The notes under the pieces: generated by a model
The model's database searches: none
Told to the model about the DNA's origin: nothing
Seen by the model: only the letters and a program-made list of their open reading frames with translations
Part shown: positions 31,673 to 43,549 of the stretch, piece by piece
How positions within the stretch are numbered: position 1 is the stretch's first letter
Layout of the letters: the number at the start of each line of letters is the position of its first letter
Made by a program: the position numbers and the translations under genes
Source of the DNA: Aedes albopictus
Taxonomy: Eukaryota > Arthropoda > Insecta > Diptera > Culicidae
NCBI RefSeq assembly: GCF_035046485.1
Contig: NC_085138.1
Coordinates: 14,077,329-14,141,328 of the forward strand
Length of the DNA: 64,000 nt
Direction of reading: 5' to 3'

Positions 31673-33391
31673 TGAATTAACAATTCTATACCCCTACTAA
31701 GAAATATATATCGACAACATCGTTAATAGTCAATATTCTCCCAGAAAGTGATGAAACTCGAAAAATGTTATGATATTTTTCCACGAAATTCCGTGATATT
31801 TCCCTTCCCTGTTCTTGCTTCAGATCACAAATCAAGCCAAGAATAATATTTTGGTATATACAACTACAAAGATAAATACTGAACCATCATCAAACGTAGA
31901 ACATTGGAACGCTCCATCTCAGACAATGTACAAATCTATACCTACATCTAACTCTCCAGCGGATACATCCAAATTTCTATTCGGCTGATTCTGCACACTG
32001 TTCAGTGAACAGACACAAATAACCAAAGAGAAACATTATGCAAAGACTTTGATTTTGACATTACTTTCGGTTGGCGCGCTCCTGATTGCGATTTGTCTGC
32101 CATTCGGAAGCAACTTCCTGTTCTCGCTTGTTCCGTACTGACTTGTGTCAGTAAATACCTATACCTTCTGCCTCGACAAGACAAACTTTACTTCACATGT
32201 TCGGTGATCAACCGAAAATTTTGCGAGTCAATTTAAATTCTATTCCTGATGCAGTTTGGAGGAATCAGAGTAAAGCCACACACAGTCTGGATCTTGGTAT
32301 GCATATTAGTTCCTACATATACTCAACATCGAATTCTCTCGCTTAGGATTTTGAGCGTCGAATGTGCGAAAATAAATCATATAGATATTTTTGTCGATTA
32401 GTTTTTTTTACTTTAGCAGTCAACGGTGGTGGCGGAGTCCCTCAACATCTCTGATGTGTCGTTTGCTGTCCACTATAGACAGTCGCGTGCGAGAGTGGGG
32501 GCGTTTTGGCGAACTGTCACATTCACATGGACTTCTCGTGGACTTCTCAAGCATATGATCGTTCATCGAATCGTGCAGGCATACAAGCACATTGATTTAT
32601 AGGCACTCTGTTGGAGAGGACCACCACAAAGAACTACTGCTTTATCTAGTCTAGAGGCGGTACTGGCCGGCTGTGGTGGTGGAGGCTGCACGCGAATTAA
32701 TCCGAACGAGCAAAGGTTCGATTTGGTTTACCGCGATCCAGCGCCACACCCGGCCGAAGTAGGTGACGAAGGTGACAGTTTTGATGACAGTGACAAATTT
32801 GCGGACATCAAACGTGTCACTTCGCGTACCGACTCCTCTCGGCTGAAGGAGGGAGAGGGAAAAAAATCTTGCATCGCATCGTGTGTGAGTACGGCGCACG
32901 CTTTAATTAACATATAATTATTTTAATTATGTTTTGGGCGGGAAATTGACCGTAAGTCGGCTGCCGAGATGGAAAGAGAAGCTGTTTGATCTCTTTCAAC
33001 TCTTCGCTGTCAGAGCGGTAGGCGTATCGGAAAAATGGATTTCGATTCGTGTGTTCAGAGTTGGTGACGTTGGCGTTGGCGCTGATGCTCTCGGTGCGAA
33101 ATACGAAACGAACGGTGACTTCAAAGGCGCCTCCCGAGAGAGATGTAAGTAGATCGTGTGATTTCGGTCACCCATCACTGAGCGGCTTCGATGTAGGTAA
33201 ATTGGTGGACAACTGAAACCAATAAATCATATACATGGATACATATAGCGCGGTGAATGTTGATCAACTGCCAAACTGGGAGGATCTATCGGAACAGTTG
33301 ACGAATCTCAAACGGTTTTTGCATCAGAGAAACGTGAATTCGGACTCAACTTGCTGCTAAGACTTGCGGTTGAGGTTTAAAAAAAAACTAC
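31673..33391. other. Unassigned, possibly unique host DNA
   Basis: No element ends or recognisable protein motifs were found. Open frames up to about 80 codons overlap on both strands around 32650-33180. Composition is closer to 50% GC there, which could mean a host exon or promoter region, but I cannot support a gene model. Confidence 0.35.
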
Positions 33392-33485
33392 ACACCGCCT
33401 TCAGCCAGAGATTGTACAGATTGAACATAACGTACGCTACACAACGGACCACATATAGGCTAGAAATTTACTTCGTCATGTGCGC
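33392..33485 (-). mobile_element. 3' fragment of the 30.4-kb SINE family
   Basis: ACACCGCCTTCAGCCAGAGA followed by TTGTACAGATTGAACAT matches the tail of the SINE at 30362-30570 with substitutions. The RTE element at 33500 begins about 70 bp further on. Confidence 0.6.
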
Positions 33486-33499
33486 TGGTTCCCGTCATA

Positions 33500-35886
33500 C
33501 ATACATACATTACATACATTTATTTGTTCCACATCATTAAGACAAGACATAATCAACAATAGTACGCCACAATACTCGGTTTGTGGCTGCCGCTCTCCAT
33601 CCTCGGTCACGCCCAATGCTCGCCAAGTCACGCTCCACCTGGTCCGCCCATCGTGCTCTCTGCGCTCCACGCCTTCTTGTGCCAACCGGATCCGTTGCAA
33701 ACACCAGCTTTGCAGGGTTGTTGTCCGGCATTCTTGCAACATGCCCTGCCCACCGTATCCTTCCGGCTTTGGCCACCTTCTGGATGCTGGGTTCGCCGTA
33801 AAGTGCAGCGAGCTCGTGGTTCATCCTTCTCCGCCACACACCGTTCTCCTGCACACCGCCGAAGATCGTTCTTAGCACGCGTCGCTCGAAAACTCCGAGT
33901 GCTTGTAGGTCCTTCTCGAGCATGGTCCATGTCTCGTGCCCGTAGAGGATCACCGGTCTTATTAGCGTTTTGTACATGGTGCATTTGGTGCGTGGGTGAA
34001 TCTTTTTCGATCGCAGTTTCTTCTGGAGCCCGTAGTAGGCCCGACTTCCGCTGATGATGCGCCTCCGAATTTCACGGCTCACGTTGTTGTCAGCCGTCAG
34101 TAAGGATCCGAGGTAGACGAAGTCCTCCACCACCTCGAAAGTATCCCCGTCTATTGTAACATTACTACCCAGACGGATCCGGTCGTGTTCGGTTCCGCCT
34201 ACCAGCATGTACTTTGTTTTTGAGGCATTTACCACCAGTCCGGCCTTTGCTGCTTCGCGTTTCAGGCGGGTGTACAGTTCTGCCACCGTTCCAAATGTTC
34301 TAGCGATAATGTCCATGTCGTCCGCAAAGCACACAAATTGACCGGATTTTGTGAAAATCGTTCCCCGGCTGTTGAGCCCGGCTCGTCGCATCACACCTTC
34401 CAGCGCGATGTTGAAGAGTAGACATGAGAGTCCGTCACCTTGTCGCAGTCCCCGGCGAGATACGAATGAACTGGATAGTTCACCCGAAACCCTTACGCAG
34501 TTTTGCACACCGTCCATCGTTGCTTTAATCAGTCTAGTCAGCTTCCCAGGAAAGCCGTTTTCGTCCATGATTCTCCATAGCTCTGCGCGGTCGATACTAT
34601 CGTATGCCGCTTTGAAGTCGATGAACAGGTGGTGCGTTGGGACCTGGTATTCACGGCATTTCTGGAGGATTTGCCGTACGGTAAAGATCTGGTCCGTTGT
34701 CGACCGGCCGTCGATGAAGCCGGCTTGATAACTTCCCACGAACTCATTTGTTTTAGGTGACAGACGACGGAAGATGATCTGGGATAGCACTTTGTAGGCA
34801 GCATTCAAAATAGTGATCGCTCTGAAGTTCTCACATTCCAAATGGTCGCCTTTCTTGTGAATGGGGCAGATTACCCCTTCCTTCCACTCCTCCGGTAGCT
34901 GTTCGGTTTCCCAGATCCTGACTATCAGCCGATGCAGACAGGTGGCCAACTTTTCTGGGCCCATCTTGATGAGTTCAGCTGCGATACCATCCTTACCAGC
35001 TGCTTTGTTGGTTTTGAGCTGGTGAATGGCATCCTTAACTTCCCTCAGCGTGGGAGTTGGTTTATTTCCGTCCTCCGCTGCACTGGCGTCGTCGTTCCCT
35101 CCGATACCGTGGTCTCCCGTGCCTACGTTCTCCACGCCATTCAGGTGCTGATCAAGTGCTGCTTACACCTTTCGATCACCTCACGTCCGTCCGTCAAGAG
35201 GCCTCCGTCTTTATCCCTGCATATTTCGGCTCGCGGCACGAAGCCGTTGCGGGATGCGTTGAGTTTCTGATAGAACTTCCGTGTTTCTTGGGAACGGCAC
35301 AGCAGTTCCATTTCTTCACACTCCGCTTCTTCCAGGCGGCGCTTTTTCCCCCCGAAAGAGGCGGGTCTGCTGTTTCCGCTTCTGTTTGTAACGTTCCACG
35401 TTCTGTCGAGTCCCTTGCTGCAGCATTACCGCCCTCGCTGCGTTCTTCTCCTCCAAAACCGTTCTGCACTCTTCGTCGAACCATTCGTTTCGTCGATTCC
35501 GTTCCACGTACCCGATGGTGCTCTCGGCTGCGTCGTTGATGGCTGCTTTCACTGTACTCCAGCAGTCCTCTAGAGGGGCCTCATCGAGCTCGCCCTCGTC
35601 TGGCAACGCGGCTTCGAGATTCTGCGCGTACGCTGAGGCGACATCCGGTTGCTTCAGTCGCTCTAGGTTGTACCGTGGCGGTCGCCGGTACCGTACATTG
35701 TTGATGACGGAGAGTTTTGGGCGCAGTTTGACCATCACCAGATAGTGGTCGGAGTCGATATTGGCGCCACGATAGGTCCTGACGTCGATAATGTCGGAGA
35801 AGTGCCGTCCGTCAATCAGAACGTGGTCAATTGGAGATTCCGTCTGCTGTGGTGATCTCCAGGTGTAACGATAAGGGAGGCTGTGT
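33500..35886 (-). mobile_element. 5'-truncated RTE/JAM1-like retrotransposon with 14-bp TSD
   Basis: The element is bounded by the exact direct repeat TGGTTCCCGTCATA (33486-33499, 35887-35900). Its 3' end (left side here) is a short ATGT/TACA tandem tail, and there is no poly-A. The 5' end falls inside the endonuclease domain, so about 200 codons of the single ORF are missing. RTE elements encode endonuclease plus RT and lack RNase H, which fits. A more decayed relative lies at 8341-9640. Confidence 0.93.
33537..35883 (-). pseudogene. RTE-type endonuclease (C-term) and reverse transcriptase, two frameshifts
   Basis: Reading begins in the endonuclease C-terminus with IDHVLIDGRHF and DSDHYLV (the catalytic SDH motif). 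It continues through a linker and the RT domain. In the 532-residue open part (33537-35135) RT motifs are FIDFKAAYDS (171-180), GLRQGD (229-234) and FADD (270-273). The C-terminal stretch RWAGHVARMPDNNPAKLV is typical of the RTE/JAM1 group. An extra base in the T5C6 run at 35343-35353 shifts the frame, and a lost base near 35151-35155 shifts it back. This copy therefore cannot make full protein. Many small frames on the opposite strand are shadows. Confidence 0.92.
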
Positions 35887-35900
35887 TGGTTCCCGTCATA

Positions 35901-38804
35901 TCAAACGGAAAATAGGCGATAATTATAGATACCCCAACTTACCTTTACAAATGGCTTGTTAGATGCAAGCAACCAGATGTAGACTATCTCATACCACCCC
36001 CTGTAGCAACAGAAAATCGGAAAATTAAGCAAAATCTCACGTTTCAATTTCACTTCACATACGTCGTTTTGCGTACGACGAAGAAGACCGGCCTAAAGCA
36101 GCAGCTAGCTGAATTTTTCTTCATAACCGTTCAATTTTCACTTCGCCAGATTCATTTGTTGAATAAACCGGCAGTCACAGTCAAACAGACGTAACACTTG
36201 CAAAATTTCCATCGACCACGCTATTAACGATCATTTTATATGTATCTTCAAAATTGTGGTTTTCACAACCAGAGGCGCGCGCATCGTTTTTCTATGCGTT
36301 TGACGTTTCACGCTAGCGCCTTCTGTTGACGATATTGCACAACACAATGATTCTTGCAACTTTTCCACCTGGTGATGGTAGTGTGAACTGGGCGATGAAT
36401 TTCCATGAAAATCGTTCAAGGTGCTACGTCTGTTTGTCTGTGCTTCAGTTCTCACCCCACAAAAAGTATGTAGCACTTTAACGTTGGATTTCACTGCTGC
36501 AGAATGCAGCAAAAGCTGATCAATCGCTATTTCCCGTCGCTAAAATTTGTGTTTTTTTAGCCTTATTGCTTCCACCCCTATTTGTTTGTTTTTTAATCAA
36601 AAACGATCACTGTTCTATTTGACGTTGATATTTTAGCCATTTATTTTCTGTTTTATTCTCAGCAATAATGTTCGCTTATGCTACCAAAATTTGAAAACAA
36701 GTTGTTCCGTATAAGTTTTCAATCCAGATTTTCCCCCCTGGGTGGCCAGTCGGTCAACATCAACCGATTCAGTTCGTAGGTAGTCCCTTCCGAAAAACAA
36801 TTTCCAACAACTCGTAAAATCCAACTTGACCATAGTTCTATCACGCATGCAAACCCCAATAACATCGTGCCACCGTGCAGGCAGCATCAAACCCGACATT
36901 GAATAGTCCAGAACTAATTAAAAAACTGAAATAAAATCTTATCATTCATGGAAGTAGCACAAGCTGCGCTTCTGAAATCGAATCAACGCCATCCAATTAA
37001 CACCGCCTGGTTGGTTGCTTCATGGTTAAGACAATTCGGCGGATTCTGTCAGTGGGTGTCCTGTTGTCACTGGTAGGAAAAACCGGGAAGCTTGGTTATC
37101 TCGCGGTCATAAAACCTTTGACTAGTGTTCTGATTAAGTTTTCCAGTGTTGCCAGACCACTGTGCCTTGGAACTTTACGGACATTTCCAGTTTCTGTTGA
37201 ACAATATTAAATGGTTGAATGGAATGCATTCTGAAAATTGTTAACCACTGCTCTGCTGACGTACATCAGGCTGAACATCTCGTTGTATAGATGAAAAGCC
37301 TTTTTGGCAACATCGGATAGTTCATTTGGGATGCATCTCGATAATTTAATTTAGATTTCTGTATCAAACTACAACTCCTCTAGAAGTGTTTGGTTCTTGG
37401 GAGGCAGCTAAGTTCTTAGGCAGCGGTTCCATCAAGACGTTTCACCGAAAAAATATAAAACTTTTACGACTTTTCTCCTCATTTTTCGAAATTGACATCT
37501 TCTCCACGCCGTAACCATCGACAAGCCAGTGAAATGAAATAAAAACAAACAATGCTCATTAGAGATCCGAGGCAGCCGCCCGAATGAAAGCATCCTTTTT
37601 TATACTCGCGACAAAGTCAAGATTTTCTAGGATTTTCGAAGAAATCCTTCCAACCAGTCTGAGCGTCCGAACGAAGCGAGAGTGTTCCATTTATTTATGA
37701 TTATCATATCCTTGGGCTTCTGATTCTGACTGAAGTTTTTGCCAGTAGCTCAGCATCGTGCTCATTTGACGAAATAAAATTATAGCCGTAAAAACTATAT
37801 GATCAGTTTTCATTCGTTCCGGACCCGCCCCCGCCATGTAGATGCTACCGTAATTTTACGACTTTTGACGAAATTGAAACTATGAACCGCTCGGCGAGCA
37901 GCTCATCATCCATCGTCAAAGAGGAGGAGATCCGGAGAAAGGAAACTTTGTTTGCTTGAGAAATGGAGACATCTTCTGGAAATGAAACCGAATCAAAAAA
38001 AAAAAAAATGAATGTTCATCAAGCCCGGACTGACTGCCGTCGACGACAGGATCCTTTTTTGGGGTGATTTACGTTTATTGCCAAGCGAGCCCGCATTTGA
38101 TGAAGAGTTGGCACACTACTGTTGGACGGGAAGAAGCGGGAGGCCAGGAGTAGACGGAACGTTGATTCTCGGTTTCCGAGTAAATACACACGATTATCGA
38201 ATGGTTTGCATCTTTACGATTGGGTAGATGGATGCCAACAAACTCTGAGCTGAGACCCTATCTGAAACTGAAAGGATAGCTGTTCGGATGAGCAAAAATT
38301 CAAAAGCCTACCGAACCCGCATCGGAAAAGAGTTTATCTGAGGACATGCTTCTGATGTGAGTTCGAATGAGGAATGGTTGTTTGCAGGGTGCACTTTTTC
38401 GATAGTTGGTTATGACTAGAGCTACCTATTCGGGTTCGGTGCATGGAACTTTACCACAAACAGATAGTACACGATGTATGTATGCTGTATCTTTGATGTA
38501 ATCATTGGACTGTTTCTTTGAGCTTTTTCAATCAGACATGTTGACATAATGCCCGGCTGTGAGTAGAACCATGAGAGTAGATTTTCCAGTCAAGAACGAT
38601 GCCGTTTGCTGGAAAGATTAAATTTTGTAACTTTTAGAATAAAAATAACAGCGTTTCAAGGTGTTTCAATGCAAGGCGTTTCGAGAGATTTCAGAGGGGT
38701 TTTAGGGCTCTTTCAATGCGTTGCATACTTAAGTAACGTTACTTTACTAAATATATTTACTACATACATTACATATTTCTCATTACTTTACTAAGCGTTA
38801 CGAT
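35901..38804. other. Unassigned, probably unique or old sequence
   Basis: About 2.9 kb shows no terminal repeats, RT motifs or tRNA-like heads that I recognise. Open frames are below 95 codons. A poly-A run of 13 lies at about 37997-38009. From about 38700 the sequence grades into the satellite at 38805. Confidence 0.4.
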
Positions 38805-39556
38805 CATAGTTACATGAGGCTGTGTGAGTATGAATCTGAGTCATAAAGCTCTTAGAGACATCAAATTACGTAGATAGATCCGTTGACCTACACTTAAATG
38901 AATTCCTGAAGTTTCTCAAACAGTTAATAATCTCTCCTCTTGGAAGCATATAGTTACATTACGCTGTGCAAGCATTAATTTCATCCAAAATTCACTGATT
39001 AAACTTGTAGATCCGATGGCCTATACCCCAGGAAGTTCTCGGATACCTACATAAAAGCATAGAACCCACCACTTGATAGGACATAGATGCCTGAGGCTGT
39101 AAGATTATGAACCCCATTCACAATGCTCTTAGATACAACTAACTCGTTGATTCAATAACCGTTATTCAAGGGAGTTGGAGGCCCCTAAAGAACCATTGAA
39201 CTAACCACTGGATAGATCATAGTTACCTGAGGCTGTGTGAGTATGAACCATATTCATAGAGATAACAAATTACGTTGATGGTTGCGATGGCCTATACTAA
39301 AGGGAGTCCTTGGAGTTTCTCAAATAGACAATGAACTCACCCCTTGACAACTCATAGTTACATTAGGCTATGTGAGCATATATTTCATTCATAATGATCC
39401 AATAGATCTCTGATTACGCTGTAGATCAGATGGCCTAACTTCCAGAGTGTTCTCGGATACTCCTATAGTGCTATACAATCATAGAACTTAAGACATGATT
39501 TAACAAGGCTGCGTGAGTATGAACCTAATTCAAATTTATTGTAGATTTAACTAGTA

Positions 39557-40425
39557 CAGTGGTTTTTCGGTTTTATCACGGTCAAAAAAAATTTTACTGT
39601 GATAAAAACGAAACCGTGAATTTAGCGAAACGAGAAATAAATGTGTTCGATCACTCGGGAGATCAGTGGACTGAACGTGCTCCAGTGGACGACGACGACG
39701 ACAACGGCGATGATAACTACAGGTTCGGTTTAACTATTTGAATTTATTACTCTCCCCAAACAGGCAGCGTGCCTGCTGGGGAGCTGACTATTGCTATGAC
39801 TACTATGTACATTCAAATTGGGCCTGCTTTTTATAAGCAGGCAGAGAACGATTGAACAAGGTTGGCTGTGCACTACCTGCTGCTATGCCTGGAAGAGCGC
39901 AAAGCAAAACAGGCAAGTAATGCGCAAGACTACTTGGATGACGCTGCCTGCTGCAGCACGAATAATAGATATGGACATGTGGACTGTTGATGCTTTCACA
40001 TGATCGGACGAAACAATTGAATGGGCTGCTGCTATACGCTGTGTTGCTTTGGCGCGGCTTATACTGCCACACTGTCAGCGCCGTTTGCGGTGTTGGCTTT
40101 GTTGCTCGTTCGCTTGATTTGAATCGGATGAATGGTTTTGCGCGATGAGTTGTTTGTGCGCAATTTTGAGTACAGTTCGTAACCGAACAAAATGTAATTT
40201 TTTTTATCCAAAATCGTTCAGCTACAAAATATATAAGTCGTAGCTTATATTTTTTAACTGTTTTGGTGGACTGGACAATGATGTATTGATTTTATATTGA
40301 TTTCGGAATGTTTTAAAACAAGTGTGATAAAAACGAAATTAAAATCGTGATATAATCGAACAGAAAACCGTGAATTCGGGCGAGTAGTTATTAAAACGAC
40401 TAGTGATAAAACCGAAACGCCACTG
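39557..40425. mobile_element. TA-flanked MITE, CAGTGG..GTTTTATCAC family
   Basis: The ends CAGTGGTTTTTCGGTTTTAT and, inverted, CAGTGGCGTTTCGGTTTTAT are flanked by TA (39555-39556, 40426-40427). It is inserted in satellite unit 6, and removing it restores the unit as judged by unit 3. The 869-bp interior has no transposase. Confidence 0.9.
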
Positions 40426-40514
40426 TAGCTCTCGTCGATTCGATGAACACTACTCAAATGAATTCTTGGAGACTCTAATGAATAATCGAACTCACCACTT
40501 GATAGATCATAGCT

Positions 40515-40666
40515 TCATATACTACGAAGATTTCGTGGAGGGAGGGGGTCCGGCCAAAGTCTACGCTCCATACAAATTTCAAAACTTTTGTATGGACAAA
40601 AGCCTACGACCCCACCCTCCGTCTGAGATTTCAAAAATTTGGTCTACGTGGTTTATGAACAGCCTC
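40515..40666. mobile_element. CCACGTGG-type MITE in satellite unit 6, TSD TAGCT
   Basis: It is flanked by direct repeat TAGCT (40510-40514, 40667-40671). The rejoined sequence GATCATAGCTACCTAAGG matches GATCATAGTTACCTGAGG of unit 4. The right end, inverted, reads GAGGCTGTTCATAAACCACG. The left end lacks the first 8 bp of the TIR. A central TACAAATTTCAAAACTTTTG hairpin is present. Confidence 0.85.
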
Positions 40667-40935
40667 TAGCTACCTAAGGGTGTGTGAGCATGTACCCTAG
40701 TCATAAACCTCTTAGAAACATCCAAATACGTTGTTAGACCCGATGACCTATAGTCAAGAGAGTTTTAGAAGGTCCTCAGAACAGAAAATGAACCCAACAC
40801 TTGATAGCACATTGCTACATAGGTTTGTGCAAGCATGATTTTGATTCATAATGCTTCAAAGTAGATCAGATGGACTAAACTCCAGGAAGTTCTCTGATAC
40901 TCTGAAACTTTTAACCTTGAAGCACGTCGTAAACG

Positions 40936-41969
40936 CCCCTTAACTCTTAACTTCGTAAATCAACATTATCTCTAATCTTTAGTACTCTAACTGTTATGTC
41001 CAGATCAATTTCCATTTAGGTAGGGGAGACTGGGGAGACTTGATCCCTTTTTCTTAATTTGCCTGTAACTTCAAGAAAAACACAAAACTTGATCCGTTTT
41101 TCGTACATAATGGAAGGTTAACATCTATTGCAAGTTTATACACAACAGAAGGACTTTAATTTATTGTTAAAGTTTTCAAAACTGTGTTTTTATGGAGGCA
41201 TGTTTTATGATGTATTTTTCAAAAATGGGCCACAATTGATCCCCTTTTGAGCACATGGTTAATTTAAAGAGAAAATAACTCCAGAAGCGTCCTATTCATT
41301 TTCATTTCAAGTTTTCTTGTATTTTTGATGAATATGGTGAATTTGAACTCATAAGATTTCCTTAAATTGTTAAGGTTATGCTGTATTTTGAAAATGGGGA
41401 GACTTGATCCCACTTTGTATGGTGTGTAATAAAACAATAATTATCTGACACATTTTATCATTGAATATACTAGAATTCCGAGTAAATAGAGGCTTCCAAA
41501 TAGAATTTTATTTTTCACATGTATAATATGTCTGTAATCCTCGAGGGATCAAGTCTCCCCATGTCACTGTTGTATTTACAAAGCTGCATTATTTAAAATA
41601 TTTATATAACAGTCTTATTAGAATAAATACGTTTGATAGTATTTTATATACACTATGTGCTGTAAAATTTTGACACGATTTGGTTCAATTTTTACAAAGT
41701 TATTGAGATTTTTCGGTATCGCCTAATAGATTTGTGAAGGACTGAAAACAAACCATCAGCCTTTAAAAAATAATGCAATGCACAATCAAAATCAATTGTA
41801 ACCAAAACATTGTCGTCTGTCAAGATGTAGTTTTGGAAAAAATATGCTAGAAGAAAACTGTTTTTGATTCCGAGAAAATATGGGGGGAACAAGTCTCCCC
41901 AGGGATCAAGTCTCCTCAGTCTCCCCTACCGTTATCTAAAGGTTTTCCACCTAAATGAAGGTATCGGTG
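40936..41969. mobile_element. Partial CCATTTAGGTA-family element, interrupted
   Basis: TTTCCATTTAGG at 41009-41020 and TACCGTTATCTAAAGG after 41926 rejoin to a sequence like ATTCCATTTAGGTAACGTTA in the complete element at 53122-53940. The right end ACCTAAATGAAGGTATCGGT runs to 41969, followed by TA. The left terminus is not recognisable. Confidence 0.6.
41023..41926. mobile_element. TA-flanked 904-bp element, GGGGAGACTGGGGAGACTTG ends
   Basis: TIRs GGGGAGACTGGGGAGACTTG and, inverted, GGGGAGACTGAGGAGACTTG are flanked by TA (41021-41022, 41927-41928). The word GGGGAGACTTGATCCC also recurs internally near 41397 and, inverted, near 41546 and 41892. The host sequence around it is restored on removal. 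No transposase frame is present. Confidence 0.9.
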
Positions 41970-41971
41970 TA

Positions 41972-42991
41972 CTTATGGAAATATCCATGGATGAATTTCT
42001 GATGATATCCCTGATTCAATTCCTGGAGAAATTTGAATGCTGAAGCAGTCTCTGAAGATATTTCACAGAAGAGACACCTGAAAGAATATCTAGAGAGAAA
42101 ATGGATAAACCCATGTAAATGTTTCTAGAAAAATCTGTGGAAAAAAATCTGTGGAGAGATTTATTAAGGTATCCTGAAACAACTGAAAAAAATCTTGCAA
42201 GATCCAGATATTGCTATGGAACCTCTTGCAGATATTTCTTCGGTATTTTTCAAAGGAAATCTTGCAAAAGTTCCTGAATGAGGGCTTCGGAAATAAAATT
42301 TCGGAAGAATCCTCGAAAACATCTCTTAAGGAATCTCTAGGAAATGTCTGAAAATTTTCCTAGATCCAAAATGTTCAAAAAGAATTCCTTGAAGAATTTC
42401 TGAAGAAATTTTACAAAAAAAATCTGTACAAACCGCTAGAGATGTTTCTCAGAAAATACTTGAAAAATTGTTCGAAGGGATTCCAAGAGTAATTGCTTTA
42501 GGAACCATTAAATCCCATATAAAAAAAAATATGAAAGAATATGAATATGAAAGAAACTATTAAAAGATTTTGTAGAACAATCTTTGAAGTGATTTATGGA
42601 GAAATCTAATGAGGAATTTCTGAAGGAAACTTCGGCCACATTTCAAAACCAATGCATGAAATATTTTGTTAAGTAACCCATGCTAAATTTTCTTGAAGAA
42701 CTTCTGAAGAAATGTCTGAAGGAATGCTCTTAAGATTTTCTAGAAGGAAACCCTGATGCATTATTTAAAGGAATCCATGCAGTAGTTTGGGAAGCAAGAT
42801 TTTCTCCTTAAAATGAAGGAGAAAATTCCATATGATTTTTTAGAGGAACTTCTTAAGGAATCTCTGAAGGAAATTCCTAAATTCTAAACGAATTTATACA
42901 AACATAAACCGTAAGAAATTTCTTAAGTAATCCCTTTTTTTTACTTATTCGTTTATTTGGAAGGCTCGGGCGCCTCATGGGAAGTAATCCC
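41972..42991. repeat. Degenerate GGAATTCC / GAAGAAAT block, left part
   Basis: This irregular word-repeat DNA continues at 52637, on the other side of the 9.6-kb nested insertion. The block was one before the piggyBac-type MITE entered. Confidence 0.7.
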
Positions 42992-43549
42992 TTAACCCTC
43001 TAATACCCAAATTTTTTATTTTGATCTAAATATCATTTTTCGTCATCTAAAATCGATTTAAACATGTATTGGAAGATGATTCTTCTTAATTCTCGATTTC
43101 GTGAATTTCAGTTTTTAATTTTTCTAATTTTTATTTTTGAACATCCCCACAGTTTTATATTTTTCCTGGAAGCCTATTTAGGGTACGGGTTTTTTGAGAT
43201 GAAAACATTTTGAGATTTTATGATTATTGTTGAAATATTTTTATTCTAAAATTTTTTCATGGCAAATTTTATTTTCCGTGTAATTTTAAGGAAAACAATT
43301 TTAGAGTGTATTGAATTTCCCTAAACTATAACACTAGGATAGAATGATTTGGGAAAAATTTAAAATATGTTTATTGTAGCGATTCAATACAAAATAAACA
43401 ATGACTTCTAGAAGGTGACTGAAACATCAATTTTTCAATGATTTAAAAAAAATGTCAATGCGCTTTTTTTTTTTGTAGGGTTACTTATCACTGCGACCAT
43501 TTCTCTGATCTATTGTGATACACCACCCACTTTAATGTTTAATCGTATC

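Larger units (their letters stand above)
38805..40915. repeat. Satellite array, about 140-bp monomers in a trimeric (ABC) order
   Basis: Eight diverged monomers start near 38816, 38960, 39093, 39229, 39364, 39506, 40676 and 40821. Monomer length is 133-145 bp once two MITE insertions are removed. A shared motif is CATAGTTACMTGAGGCTGTG. Types recur every third unit. Units 2, 5 and 8 share GTAGATCAGATGGCCTA and GTTCTCGGATACT. Units 1, 4 and 7 share AAATTACGT and GTTTCTCAAA. Units 3 and 6 share the ACTARCTCG-GATTC region. The higher-order period is about 415 bp (A1-A4 413, A4-A7 about 419, C3-C6 413). Confidence 0.85.

Noticed and set aside
33030..33150. Host promoter or exon
   Set aside because: Higher GC and open frames are suggestive only. 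No start, splice or domain evidence.
34932..35539. Plus-strand frames of 112-160 codons
   Set aside because: They are antisense shadows of the RTE reverse transcriptase region, with no domain of their own.
38805..40915. Ordinary dimeric or simple tandem repeat
   Set aside because: Type-specific motifs recur every third monomer, not every second or every one.
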